Shown piece by piece: positions 36,768-48,227 of a stretch of 64,000 nt of DNA. The notes under the pieces were generated by a model, which was not told where the DNA came from, did no database searches, and saw only the letters and a program-made list of their open reading frames with translations. The position numbers and the translations under genes were made by a program. This stretch comes from Polytrichum commune (Eukaryota > Streptophyta > Polytrichopsida > Polytrichales > Polytrichaceae), in the NCBI GenBank assembly GCA_950295325.1, contig OX485808.1, positions 2,854,501 through 2,918,500 on the forward strand, read 5' to 3'. The stretch's first letter is position 1. The number at the start of each line of letters is the position of its first letter.

Positions 36768-37138
36768 CACTAAATATGATATTTAGTGTCATATGGAATT
36801 TAATGTCACTATGGTAACTTTTTGGATAACACTTCCTATGAATAAGTGAACAAATATTGTCATAGACGATGGATGAGTTCATCCATTGGTCAAAACCCTA
36901 CCTTCTCTTGTCAACAACTTGAGATGAAATATTGTCATGGATGATTGAAATTTAAATGAAAAATCATTTGGTAAGTGACAGTTAATGCCACAATGTAAAC
37001 GTACAATCCCCCAATAAATTTACAAGGAATGACAAATAATGTGGGATTAACATTCAGTGTTGGTGGCACGGTACCTTGGTTTACAATTAGCATTGAGCAA
37101 GACAATTACAATTTATGACACTAAATATCATATTTAGT
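36768..37138 (+). mobile_element. MITE family A, copy 3
   Basis: About 370 bp. Left tip CACTAAATATGATATTTAGTG, then TGTCACTATGGTAAC, ATGGATGATTGAAATTTAAAT, ACAAGGAATGACAAATAATG, TTTACAATTAGCATTGAGCA, and right tip GACACTAAATATCATATTTA. It is collinear with the copies near 0.7-1.1 kb and 14.1-14.5 kb. Confidence 0.75.
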
Positions 37139-37290
37139 AGAGCTCGGAGTCTTCATGAAATTGAGTTTGCACTTATGTGAAGTTATCGTATCAAAGGAGT
37201 ATATATGAGCTTCAAATATTACTTGGCAAATGGCTATGGGTTTGATCTAGGTTTTCGAATTATTTCACACTATTTACATGTTTCATAAAC

Positions 37291-37412
37291 TAGAAGGAAT
37301 GACAAATAATGTTGGGTCAACATTTAGTGCTAATGACACTATACCTCGGTTTACAATTAGCATTGAGCAAGACAATTAGAAATGATGACACTAAATAATC
37401 ATATTTAGTGTC
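37291..37412 (+). mobile_element. MITE family A, right-end fragment
   Basis: Only the last 120 bp or so of the family is present: GAAGGAATGACAAATAATGT, then TTTACAATTAGCATTGAGCA and the ATCATATTTAGTG tip. Confidence 0.6.
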
Positions 37413-38073
37413 CTAAGCAAGATTACCACTAGGGGTTGCAAGTAGTTCACTAGATTGTCACTAATCCATTCTTATCAATTGGCTTTATCAAAGCTTAGTT
37501 GAGTTCATCCTTGAGGCTTCACTATAGTTTAGTTTTGTCTACAATTTGCAATAGTCTAGTGCCCATCATGAAACTTAGATCTAGGAACATTGAGGAGGTA
37601 TTCTGAAGCCCATGTGTACTTTAGGTTATCTTGTAACAAAGTAGCCATCTCCTTTGGATATACGACATGGCTTTTTATACACGTTGGTTGACATACACTA
37701 GGTTGCAAAATTTACACAAATACGATGGTTGGCGAATATGGACTACAGAACATTCCAAGTTGTCGTTGTTGCGGTGTTGCTTTTGTTGTAGTCGTTTGAT
37801 GTTTTTGTCCCCAAATGTGCACATCCCTTTTTTAATTTTGGACTAGTGGTTTGTTCAAATCTACTTAAATATTACTTATAAAAAATAGGTAGATTTGATT
37901 TATTTTGACAGATCGAGATGTGCTAAAATAAGCTTGATATGTAGTATACCAAAATAGGTTTTTATTCACTCAAATCTAGACACTACCCCCCCCCCCCAAG
38001 CATGCATCACAAGTAGAAATAAATTATTTATGCTACTTACAACCAATGGGATATTTACTAAGGGACCAAGTCC

Positions 38074-38612
38074 CCCGGGTATGCAACTCCCGTATTATAT
38101 GGTCCTGATTATAATCACTTATAATGCGTTTTAGTCCAATATTGAGTGATACAATTTTTTTTAATGTAGGAAACCCTTGTAGCCCTTCTAACAAGGAATC
38201 CAAAAATGTAATTATATATAGGAAATGAATATATTTTGAAGCATATAATTGCATTAAAAACCTAATTATATGATTTTTTTTTAATACATGGACCATAGGT
38301 CAAACTACCCAACTTTTTGGACTTTTTAATAAAATTTTAACATTGTGAATGACTTATAATTTTAATGGGAGGCAACTTTTTTTTCATCTCATTTATTTAA
38401 TTTGGTCTTCACCCAACTTTTTTTTCATCTCATTTTATTTAATCTGGCCTTTACCCAACTTTTTTCCATCTCATTTTATTTAATTTGGTCTTCACCCAAC
38501 TTTTTGATCATTTTAATTTGATATAATTTGATATAATTTTTCCAAAAGCCATCCTCTAAGCCGTTTTTAATACGATGCCCCCTGCGTATAATATGGGAGT
38601 TGCGTACCCGGG
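38074..38612. mobile_element. CCCGGG-ended TIR element, 539 bp, 8-bp TSD
   Basis: The ends are CCCGGGTATGCAACTCCCGT and, inward from the right, CCCGGGTACGCAACTCCCAT, continuing into ATTATA. The perfect 8-bp duplication CCAAGTCC lies at 38066-38073 and 38613-38620. The interior holds a tandem repeat of about 50 bp in three copies (about 38371-38505, ACCCAACTTTTTTTCATCTC units). No coding capacity. I do not recognise the CCCGGG end as a named superfamily. Confidence 0.85.
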
Positions 38613-39107
38613 CCAAGTCCCAACACAAAGTCTCATTAGATTCAAGGATTTGTCTAATGTATGTCCAATTTAATCATTTAAAGCTTAAATTTACCAAGAA
38701 TGTCATTAATCTAGATGAGGACCTAACTCACCCCTTCATGAGATAAAATATATTTTGAGCTTAAATACAATAACATGAAGTTGAGACAATGCATGTTGCT
38801 CATTACCACTCCACACATATACCTTTCCTTTGGCACACATATTCTCAAGAGTGTGAGGTAACCTACCAACACATAATCTTCACATAGTTCAATTTAGTTG
38901 CACGACACTAGCTTGAAGGCTTGGCACATGGAACTTTAGCATGTGTGCTTTAATCCTATAAACATCAATCTTTAAGTCATTACATTCTCCAATATCTTTT
39001 GATTGGGTGTCATCTTATGGAATCAAAACAAATACCAAGGATGCGTGACTGGCAAATTTTAGAACACTCGATGAGTCATCCTCATATATAGATGAACTTC
39101 AAAAATT

Positions 39108-39232
39108 TACAAGGAATGACTAATAATGTGGGGTTAACATTTAGTGTTGGTGGCATGGTACCTTGGTTTACAATTAGCTTTGACTCAGCAATACAATTAG
39201 AATTTATGACACTAAAGAATCATATTTAGTGT
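39108..39232 (+). mobile_element. MITE family A, right-end fragment
   Basis: The right-hand 125 bp of the family: ACAAGGAATGACTAATAATG through TTTACAATTAGCTTTGA to the ATCATATTTAGTGTC tip. It is the second such right-end-only piece within 2 kb. Confidence 0.6.
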
Positions 39233-39439
39233 CCTTAGCTAGATTACCACTAGAGGTTTCAAGTAGTTCACTAGATTGTCACTGATCCTTCACTTCCTTC
39301 CTTGCCCTTACTTGCAACATACTAATGGACTGCACGCTCTTGCATAGTTCACGCTAAGCACCTGATGAGTTTGCGTGGACGATAGAAGAGAGTGATGTTG
39401 TATGCGTCGGTAATTAGTGCGCACCCACACTACACGGAT

Positions 39440-39634
39440 GATCGCAATTAGTGCGTGCTATAACTATTCAATGAGAATGTAATATTTTTTGCCAAGCAAA
39501 GTCGTTTATGTTTTATAAGGTCCAAACCAACCTCTTGAACTTGAATCATTCGTAAAAACTGAACTTTTCAATAAGACATTATTACCCTGCGTAGCTCCGA
39601 ATAGTAACACACACTCATTGGGATAATCAATGTA
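39440..39634. mobile_element. MITE family C, copy 2
   Basis: Collinear with the copy at 23646-23836: CAATGAGAATGTAATATTTT, CCAAGCAAAGTCGTTTATGT, AATAGTAACACACACTCATT and GGGATAAT. The left tip is eroded. Confidence 0.55.
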
Positions 39635-40097
39635 ATATCTCCTATGTTTTTTAGGCATGGGTCCCTTATTATTATTGGTGTGGCCCACATTATTTACCAC
39701 AATCGATAGAGTTGATGGTCACCCAATGGAGATTGCATTGACGGTAAGGGGGCAGGTCAACCACTTTGATCAACCAATGCATAATCACAAAGACTAATTT
39801 GTAGTAGCCGGGGGGGGAGGCTCTTCATTCATGCTTGCTCTGTAAGGAACTTAAAGCTTGTGTCTATTGCTATCTATTGTAGCCATGTAGATTGGAGATG
39901 AAAGCATTGGAGACCTCTTGTGATTTTTAGTTCGTTTGACACCAAAAACAACATTAAAGACCCCATTTTAGTCTAGTGAAATGCAGTTGGAATGAATCGC
40001 CCACAAACTTGTAGGAGATAGGGCTTTGTTGGAGAGAGCCTAACATGATTGCTATGAATTCTTAACCTTTAACATGGCTAGTATCAAACTTTAATGC

Positions 40098-40275
40098 TAC
40101 AATGCTAATATTGGCCTTTAGTGTCACTTACTATTTGGAACTACGCCCAAACTATGCAATGTTTAAAGTAGAATTTACTACAAACACCGTTTTCCACCAA
40201 CAATGGTCAAATAGGTTGACATTATGGAGCATAAACGGCTTTACTTGGTAAACTTGACTCATGTTTCCATTCAAA
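40098..40275. mobile_element. MITE family B, partial copy
   Basis: The left arm is conserved (GGCCTTTAGTGTCACTTACT and ATTTGGAACTAC), as is the interior ACATTATGGAGCATAAACGG; the right arm is eroded. Confidence 0.5.
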
Positions 40276-40655
40276 ATGTATAACACTACACAACTATGTT
40301 AGTACGTTGTTTACGGAAAATATTATGGGCCACACTTTAAGTGAGGAAACCCACACAAAAAACATTGGGAGTATCACTATGGTTGCATGTCATATTCAAA
40401 CCCCCATGTTATATAACATAGATTGTCTCCGCTAGATTATTTCTATTCCATGGTGTAGAAGAGTGTGCATCTAAGAGACTTCCAACAACGTGAATAACAC
40501 TATATTCGTTAAATTGAGACTTTTTGGGCATTTTGAGACATTCACAGAAATAAGAACAAGGATAAATGGAACACATATTGGAGAAAGTTGTAAGATGCTA
40601 ACACTTTGAAGCGGGTGTTTAGAACAAGAACCCCATTAATAACTCATATTTGGGA

Positions 40656-40935
40656 TTGTTTAGGGTGGGCAATCCAAACCTTAGGCCAAGTTGAATGGGA
40701 AATCTTAAAACATTCATATTATCGCACAAAAACTTGTATGAATATGGTTAAGGTAGGGTGGGCAATCCAAACCATAGATCATATTGAAGGGGAAATATGT
40801 GAACCAATATAATATAACATGCAAAATATTCCAAACTCATATTTGTGATGGTTTAGGTAGGGCAATCCAAACCTTAGACCATATGGAAGGGGAAATCATG
40901 TGACACTTATATTATTGCAAAGAAAACATACAAAG
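40656..40935 (+). repeat. Subterminal tandem repeat of giant element (3 units)
   Basis: Three units of about 90-105 bp share GGTTTAGG/GGGCAATCCAAACC, then a CATATTGAAGGGGAAAT-like block. The core GTTTAGGGTGGGCAATCCAAAC-like segment is a worn relative of the 22-bp palindrome found deeper in the element. It is next to the left end and may be a transposase-binding zone. Confidence 0.6.
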
Positions 40936-41037
40936 TGTGGCATGTAAAATGCATAGCATGCTAACACCACACATCCATTGGATAGTGCGACCCAAAATGT
41001 TCTTGCCTATGGCCCACAACCCTACGCCTACTATGGC

Positions 41038-41832
41038 CTATCTAGCCTCGGAGACTACCTCTTTTTCTTTTGCTTCATTTTCTTTTGTTTTTTTTTCTTT
41101 TGCCTCTTTTTCTTTTGCTGCGGCTTCTTTTGCTCGCATTGCTTCAACATTCCTGAAAATCTCCGCCCCGCGACTATAGCCATTCTTGGGGTGACTGCCA
41201 ACAATAACACATTTTGGATTCCGTCGGCCGCCCGAATTATACGACGAAGAATTCGAATACGATGAAGTGGACTGTCTTGCATTTCTGGTCATGGAGTAGA
41301 AACGCTCCAACTCGATGGATGCACTAGACCGCATAGGTTTACGGGTGAGAGCAACCTGCAATGCGTCAATGCAAGACCACATGTGTTAGTTTAGGGAGGA
41401 AGACCCAAACGTGTCACACGTTCATTTTTTAAGTGCGGGATGATTGTAATGCGCGGTTAACCATGTTTGGGGGTTCACCTTGTCACCGGGGGCGTTCCCG
41501 TCGGAGTCGGCGAGGAGGGGCAATGCGTCCCGCAAAGGAATAGGAAGGGTTCCACTCTTCGTTGGCCGAGCGTCCATCCGCAGCCGCCGTTGAGGTGTAA
41601 TACTGCCGCCGGGCCGAGAGGGGGACGTCCGGACGCATTTGCGATTTATGCCCTTGAGCGGTGACGGGGACGGAGATCGCCGGAAGATTTGCTTGGGTGG
41701 GGGGCTATCGACGACACTGGCGTCAATAGGCTCCTTGGAGTAGTCTATGGTGGACGCGGCATCGTAGACGGTCTCGTAGAAGAAGCTCCCCAAGTTTGAT
41801 TCGCTGACGATCTCAATCGACGGCTCCAAACG
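41038..41832 (-). CDS. Two exons of an unrecognised protein
   Basis: Minus-strand exon 41832-41479 follows an acceptor (TTGCCATCAG) and ends at AAG|GTGAAC. Exon 41355-41038 follows TTGACGCATTGCAG. Joined, they encode a Ser/Pro/Arg-rich segment (SPSPSPLKGINRKCVR), then SIELERFYSMTRNARQS, a Ser/Tyr stretch, NPKCVIVGSHPKNGYSRG, and a Lys/Glu-rich tail, ending at TAG. I do not recognise a domain. The exons lie just downstream of the FCP1-like frame. They may be a separate gene or the 3' part of a longer transcript of this cluster. Confidence 0.5.
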
Positions 41833-41941
41833 CTGATGGCAAAATTAAAACAAACAAAACCCAATGGGAGGGGGAGCATGTGAAAATCGATATACATTTG
41901 AGGCATAATATATCACACACAATGGCACACCATGTAGTATC

Positions 41942-42754
41942 TCAAATGAGTTTATTATATTTCGCGTGAGCGTACAACTCTCTGTACATATAGTCCTTCG
42001 GATCCATGTATCTTTCGCCTATCGGATTACAACTAAGGAACCGGGGCACGGGTAGTCCGCTCCCCACGAGTGTTTGAATGTACTTAAGTAGGTCTAACAA
42101 AAAGCGGTCTCGGACCTTCTCGACCGTCCACGTCGGGCAAACTATGAAGTTCGAGGTCGGGTTCAAAATGTTCTTGGAAGCGCTGTCGTCCACCATCAAC
42201 GTGTTGTCACGGGTGGGGCGAACGTCGTAGGGACAGCCGACCATGGTCGGACGTTGGTCCCATACGACTGGCTTCAAGACCTTAAGAAATTGGTTTACGG
42301 CGGGGTTGTTGGGCTTCTTCACAACCCTGCCCTCGGGGGTGTATAACGTTCTACAAGAATCCTGTCCTAGGACCAAGCACGGGGGTTGGAGTCCCTTGAA
42401 GATGAACTCCACGACGGCCTGGGTGGTCTCGGACTTCATGGAGCTCCACACGATCACCCACCATTTGGATAGGGCGACCTGTAGGAAGCGCCGAAGCCAC
42501 GGGCGGAGGTACACTAGCTTGTTTTTGATGTACGCGGGGGGATCATCATAGTTGGCGTCCTCGGGCTTGCAGAAAGGCACCGTGGGGACCCTCGGACAAT
42601 GCACGCACTGGACAAGGACCCCGTTGAGGTCTAGCACCAGGAACCGGGTCTTGGGAGGCAAAGGTGGTGAGGGCAAAATCGGGGGGACCACCGCGCTGTC
42701 CTCCACACTCCTCGGAGAGGATCGGTGGGGAGCCGCGACGCTATGCTCCGAACC
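41942..42754 (-). CDS. FCP1/HAD phosphatase-like protein (main exon)
   Basis: An FCP1-homology (HAD superfamily) domain, related to phosphatases that act on RNA polymerase II tails and other phosphoproteins. The open exon reads RFLVLDLNGVLV (motif I), WWVIVWSSMKS (motif II), a KPVVWDQ region and NTLMVDDSASKNILNP (DD motif), ending with TGA. Motif I is DLNG rather than DLDG, so the second catalytic Asp is Asn. The first in-frame ATG is not upstream of the domain. A good acceptor (GTCGCCGCAG) at 42755 suggests an earlier exon supplies the start, and a GTG at 42706 is unlikely to be used. It is the most intact gene of the minus-strand cargo. Its role there is unknown; substrate targeting or gene regulation are guesses. 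Confidence 0.75.
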   Translation of the reverse strand, partial: GSEHSVAAPHRSSPRSVEDSAVVPPILPSPPLPPKTRFLVLDLNGVLVQCVHCPRVPTVPFCKPEDANYDDPPAYIKNKLVYLRPWLRRFLQVALSKWWVIVWSSMKSETTQAVVEFIFKGLQPPCLVLGQDSCRTLYTPEGRVVKKPNNPAVNQFLKVLKPVVWDQRPTMVGCPYDVRPTRDNTLMVDDSASKNILNPTSNFIVCPTWTVEKVRDRFLLDLLKYIQTLVGSGLPVPRFLSCNPIGERYMDPKDYMYRELYAHAKYNKLI

Positions 42755-43206
42755 CTGCGGCGACGAGCGAGAGAAGGCGGACGAGGACTATGTTATGCTA
42801 TGTCCATCTCAAGCAGAACGGAAATTTTGTGCAAACACAAGAACAATTGGACCATTGGTGGCAACAAAAACATACAAGGCGAACAACATACATTGGGACA
42901 CGGATGCAAACATATGGGCGTCAAAAATAATAATTTTATTTTTACAAATCTCTATGTACAATTTGATGGGGGGGGGGGGGGAACCGCGGTGAACGAGGGC
43001 ATTCACACTATCCTAATTGTACATCTACAAAATTGGTTGCGCGCCGCCAAGGTCGAGCGTAGTCAAATGCAGGTGAGACGAAGGGGATCGCGGGGGGCAC
43101 GTTGGGGGAGGGGGAGCAAGTGTAGAGCATGGGGGGGGGGCAGGGGGTGTGCATTTCCTCCTAGCAAGGGGAACACGACCACGCCAACAAGACAATGACC
43201 CAGGAA

Positions 43207-43620
43207 GTTTGGGTCGGTCGACCCAAACTGGGGAGGGCTCAGTGTATTACCTCGCCCTGGTCATGTCTCGACGATGTGGAAGCCTCCACCGTCCCCGCTG
43301 CCCCGCCTCTCTCGCCACCGCCTTCTCCGACGACGTCAGGAACCTTCTCCTGCAAACGATCGGCATCAGGCCCTTGTCCTAAACCAATCCCCGCATGTGC
43401 ATCATGCATGCGTTCATCGATTTGGTTAGGAGTAGAGGTATCACCAGGCCCTTGCAGGCCTTCAACATCTAGCATGGCCGTGTCTAGTTGACACCCATGT
43501 TGGTCAAGGGAGGACTGCGCTGCAACGGGGTTTGGGTCACCCGACCCAAACTGTCCTGCATCTGGAGAGGGCCCTTCGGACACTACAGTGGATGGTGGGT
43601 TTGGGTCGGTCGACCCAAAC
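43207..43620. repeat. Three 22-bp palindromes around exon 3' end
   Basis: Copies of the GTTTGGGTCGR palindrome lie at 43207-43228 (just inside the following intron), 43530-43551 (variant centre) and 43599-43620. The last two are inside the coding exon, where the palindrome is read as FGSTDPN or FGSGDPN. Confidence 0.85.
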
Positions 43621-44815
43621 ATCCTGGGGTCGTCCGATTGGTGAGGGGGCGCCATGACTATCGGGGGCCGAAGTGGTGGAGGGCCCAAAGGGGAGGAGGC
43701 TCCAGAGACGCGCCAGATGTTGGGGTCATCCACTTGTTGGACCGGCGCGTACGGAACTTGGTGGGGCCGCATCAAGTGCTGGGAGCTGAAAGACGATTGC
43801 GGCACAGGCTGCTAAGGGATGCTCTACGGAGGGAAGCCGGGGGGCAAGTGCGGGAAGGAGCTGGAGGGAGCCACCACCAAACCTTGCGCCCACATTCCTT
43901 GTATCACTTGTGATATCAATTCGGCGTGGGACGGAGGTTGGGCCATCGCCCTCTGTCGCTCTTGCTCCAACAGGAGAGCCCTCAGCTCTGCTACCTCGTT
44001 CCGCATTGAGGGCTCTTCAGCGGCAGCCTTCTGCAGACGGACGCGTTGCTCCTCGTCCCTCCTCATCTTCTCGTTCGCCTCCTCCACAGTCAGGACCTCG
44101 GGCTTCACCCTAACCATGCCAGCGAACGCTGTCGGGGACGGGGGATCTGATCTGAGCCGTTTGGCGAGCTCAATATCATCATCGTCCTCGCTGCTTATGG
44201 CAATGGTCTCCTCCACGGAGTAGTCGCCATACAGCTTCTTCCCCTTCAACTTCCTCCTCTCCCTGAACGTGGCGGTCGCGTCCCTGGAGTACATGTCCCA
44301 TGCATCGTCCACAGTCAGGACGGGCACGAGCTTACTCTGCGGGGTTGCCGCCCGCATCGCCTTCTTCCGTTGAGGGGCTTCGGATTGTTGCGTGAAGCCC
44401 GTTGCCCCTTCCTCGACGTCGCCTTCCTTCTCCGCCTCCTCGTGTTCCTCTTCTTCCTCCTCCTCCTCCTCCTCAACCTCGCCACCTTCTGTGCGGGACA
44501 GATTGCCCGGATGCAACCCGACCAGAGGTTCGGGAACTTGGGTTGTGGCCCTCATGGCCATTTCCTCCGGGTTGATGCGCCTCACCCTATCAAGAGGGTT
44601 TTCGCCACCTTGAACAACCTCGTCGACGTAGCTACCCGGGATCCAATCGAGGATGTCCATCTTCTTCGCCAGCGATTTCTGCACCTTATAAAATGGCAGA
44701 TCGCCATCCTCTATGTAGGAGTATATATTCAGCCCCGACATCTACACAATCCAAGTTATAGGGAAATTAGAATTTGTCGAGGCAGTCACATAAACAAGAC
44801 TAAGTGAAATGTGTA

Positions 44816-44981
44816 GTTTGGGCCGGTCGACCCAAACTTGCAAAGAGCCTAGTTTGGGTCGGTCGACCCAAACCTGCAAAGAGCCTAGTTTGGGCCGGTC
44901 GACCCAAACCTGCAAAGAGCCTAGTTTGGGTCGGTCGACCCAAACCTGCAAAGAGCCTAGTTTGGGTCGATCGACCCAAAC
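44816..44981. repeat. Palindrome array, 5 copies, 36-bp period (intron)
   Basis: Five 22-bp palindromes at 44816, 44852, 44888, 44924 and 44960, separated by a constant 14-bp spacer (TGCAAAGAGCCTA core). The array lies wholly within the second intron of the ParB/methyltransferase-like gene. One copy has the perfectly symmetric centre CGATCG. Confidence 0.95.
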
Positions 44982-46431
44982 TGCTTACGAGCTATAGAAA
45001 GTCACTTACCATAGCAGCATAGACAGGTTTTGAGCCTCCGAAGACGTTGAAGATGCAGTCCCCTCTCCTCGTCAGTGTCCTCATCATTCTCATGTAAAAT
45101 TCCATCCGCAGTTCATCTGCAAGATAGCTCGCTTATTTAGCCTCGTCGTAGAGGCTCTTGTTGGCACCCAACCCTTCTGGAACTTAGAAGAGTTTGTCCA
45201 TCCGGGATATAGGGTGGTTCGGAACCTTCAGCAACTCCGCTTTGTACACGAAGTACAAACACAAGACGTTGACGAACTTGGTCTTCTTGTCCTTCAACGT
45301 CGTGTAAGCCCCCTCCGCCGGTGCGGCGATGTAGTGAGACTTGGACACTGCATACTCCGGCTGCAGTTTCCGGACAAGCTCGTACACCTGCTCCGCCCTC
45401 CTATCCTCGACTATCCAAAGCCAGATATCTACCTCCCTGAACTTAGGGCTTGCATAATCGACGAACTTAGTTAAGAAGGGGTCGTAGAAGAGGGTGCTCA
45501 TCGTGCCCTCAAATGAGTTTCCAGGAATATTTCTAAAATCAATCATCCCAAAAGGAAAACGGTCCCTTGCTTTCGTCCTTATCGCCATTCTGGCGTCTTG
45601 ACCTGGCCAGCCCTGAATTTTCAAAGGCTCGAAGGTGACAAGGTTGAAGTAAGCGTCCCCTTCAAACTGGACAATCTTTTTTTCCTTGATGAAGTTCGAG
45701 AACGCACGCGCTGTGTGATCCGGAAGCGCCCGGTTCTTCCCACCCTTCACCATCTTGGCCCGCAAGAAGTCGTCCCCCGCTTCCCTTATTAGAGCCGCCA
45801 TGGAGGCACTGGTGAACTTATATTTATCTTTGAATGCTCTCCAGTTAGCCTCATGAACCTCGCCGTCCACGACAATATTCCTCTCTGGCACCAATTTATG
45901 CAGCTCCTGCACGATAGTCGTCTTCTTTTTCCTATTCTCCGTCCATTCCTTCATGGTGTAGCATGAAGGAACGAAGGATTTGGGCTTTACGAAGACAATA
46001 TTCGGGTGCACCCAGCACGTCTTGGCCGTGGGTGCCACGTGCAGGATGTGCGATGCCGCCTTCTCCACCTCCGTCTCTGACAGCCCTTGAAGAGTTCTAA
46101 AGAACTCTCTCACGAGAGGCTTCATCTGCTTGAAGCGCGAGGCCAGGCTGAAGAAAGCACCAGTGTCGGGGTCGATCAAATCCCCTGTCTCGTGCTTTTC
46201 AAACACGGTTTTCCACTTCCTCCAAACTGAGTCCGATGCTGTAATCAAATAAATCTCCCCCTTGAGGTCGCTGTATTTCTTCTGCTTGTGGCTCGAATTA
46301 TCAATGGAGGAGAATTTGTTGATCATTTGGTATTTGAAATCCTGCACGTGAACAAAACATAACATTTGAATGCGTGTTAGATAAGTACATGTGATTTCCA
46401 AACCATATCATGACCAACATCTACAACAAGA

Positions 46432-46597
46432 GTTTGGGTCGATCGACCCAAACTAAAAAAAAACACAAGACTGCAACAGTTGTTTGGGTCGATCGACCCA
46501 AACTAAAAAAAACACAAGACTACAACAGTTGTTTGGGTCGATCGACCCAAACTAAATAACAAGGCTGCACCAGGAGTTTGGGTCGGTCGACCCAAAC
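46432..46597. repeat. Palindrome array, 4 copies, about 48-bp period (intron)
   Basis: Copies at 46432, 46482, 46531 and 46576, with spacers of the CACAAGACTGCAACAG type unrelated to those of the other arrays. Three copies have the fully symmetric CGATCG centre. The array fills most of the first intron; the rightmost copy ends 4 nt from the splice donor. Confidence 0.95.
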
Positions 46598-48227
46598 AAT
46601 ACTCACCTCCCACTTGGGATTCTTGTCCTTCGCATTCTCCCTCTCCTTGGGAGGCCTACCATAGAACTCCCACACCTCCCGCGAGGCCATGATATTCCTT
46701 ATCTAGGAAGCTTGGTAGGCCCTCTTCTTGTTTCCCATATTGAAGTACCGGGAGATGTCGCTGAGCTTGGTCTCGTCGTCAGACCACACCACCAGTGCCT
46801 TCCAAACCTTCAGCTTTTCCTTCTGATTGTTGGGATTGTCCCACTCATTCATGAGTTGGATTTTCTTGGATGCCTCCACGCTGTGTTGGCCGTCTATCAG
46901 CCAAAAATCACCCTTCTGAATTGTTGGCCACATTTCAGGTGTAGGCATTTTCTTAAGACCCTATGGCATCACTACAATCGTTTGCCTGTCGTCTTTAAAC
47001 TGCTCGCAAACGATCTGCGCGATTATCCAGTCAACGTAGGCGTCCTCCTTTGCCCGGACACACTTCTCCGGTGGCGCTAGATGGCACTGGCTAATGTTCA
47101 CGTCGAACTTGAAATCCCTGCCCATGAAAAAACAGTGGGAGCATTTCGTCGTGAAATTGTTCACGATTTTCTGCAGCTCCCCTGCATCCACCTCTTCGCC
47201 GGGCTTCGGTATGTGCAACTCCGGTGAGACTGGCTCGTCAGTTATCACAGATGACTCTCTCGCCCTCTTGGATGGAGTTGTTTGACGGCTCCCAGAAGGT
47301 GTAGGTGTCTCACTATTCGTAGGTGTTTGGGAGGGAGTGGTCCTACGCGAGTCAGCCGGTACTGGTAGCGGCATCCTCACCGATTGAGGTCTTGACGACC
47401 CTGCTCCTTCCTCTGTGGGAGCTTTCCGCCTCACAGGTTGCTGTGATTTGGTTTTGCTTTGCAGGCCCCTGTTCAGCACGGTTATTGCATGTTTTAGTTT
47501 TGTGAACCGGCTTGAGACCTTGGTATTCGATGTACTCCCATCGATAAATATTGTCTCCGGCTTGATAACTTCCGGTTCGACACAAGACTCTCTTGCATAG
47601 AGTGCGTCGAAAGGCTCGGAGAACTGGTGCATGAACATATGCGCGTTCTGCACAGCCGAGTTCTCGAGGATGACGTCGGTGTAGTCTCCAAGAGACTGTA
47701 CCGATGCGACCTCCCATCCCGTAATAGTCGCCCAGGTGTGTTTCTCCACGGTTCTCACCTTCACAACAAAAATCATTTTGTATGTTGAGGCTTTGACTAC
47801 TTGAATAGACCAAGCGAGACAAGCCCGTCCTTAGGGGAATAGGAGTCATCCTGCAGGGTTTCGTGCTCCTGCCACAACATGTCCGGCGCAGGCATGAACC
47901 ACCTTTCGCCGGGTCTTTTCTTTGGAGCCATCTGTAAGAAAATAATGTGCAAAGTTAGTTTCGGTCGTTCGACCCAAACATCTACGACATGAATAGGTTT
48001 AGGTGGATTGTGTATTTATATATTTCAGCATCATTTGTAATGATAATAAGAATGTTATGATTATTGGGTGGATTTGCATTTTATATTGTTTGTGACATGT
48101 AGGATTCCTTGATACTTTTCCTTGATACATTCCTTGATTATTATTTTGGGTTGATGTGAATTTTATATTGATGCAAAAATCATGGATTTCTTTATGAGTT
48201 TATAATTAGAAGACTTTGTTTGGGTCG

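Larger units (their letters stand above)
36244..40490. other. MITE-rich region, no gene
   Basis: The region between the NLR relic and the 16.6-kb element contains MITEs of families A, B and C and a CCCGGG-ended element. A poly-C run lies near 37987-37999. I see no gene. Confidence 0.45.
43251..47931 (-). pseudogene. ParB/DGQHR-like plus DNA-methyltransferase-like gene, decayed
   Basis: Three long minus-strand exons: 47931-46607, 46341-45010 and 44741-43251, with clean GT-AG introns. Order: MAPKKRPGERWFMPAP start; RQTIVVMP and FWLIDGQHSVEASKK, like the DGQH/ParB-type motif; FYDPFLTKF, like a worn DPPY motif; then GDCIFNVFGGSKPVYAA, like methyltransferase motif I. This order (IV before I) suits permuted N6/N4-type DNA methyltransferases. 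The last exon is acidic, then Gln/Pro-rich. Six in-frame stops (TAG at 46961, 46703, 43824, 43812; TAA at 45184, 45133) and one frameshift near 47798 break a roughly 1380-residue reading. Domain names are inferred from short motifs only. Confidence 0.6.

Noticed and set aside
43149-44807. Plus-strand frames over the GC-rich cargo region
   Set aside because: They overlap the minus-strand exons that have splice sites and recognisable motifs, and they show no motifs themselves.
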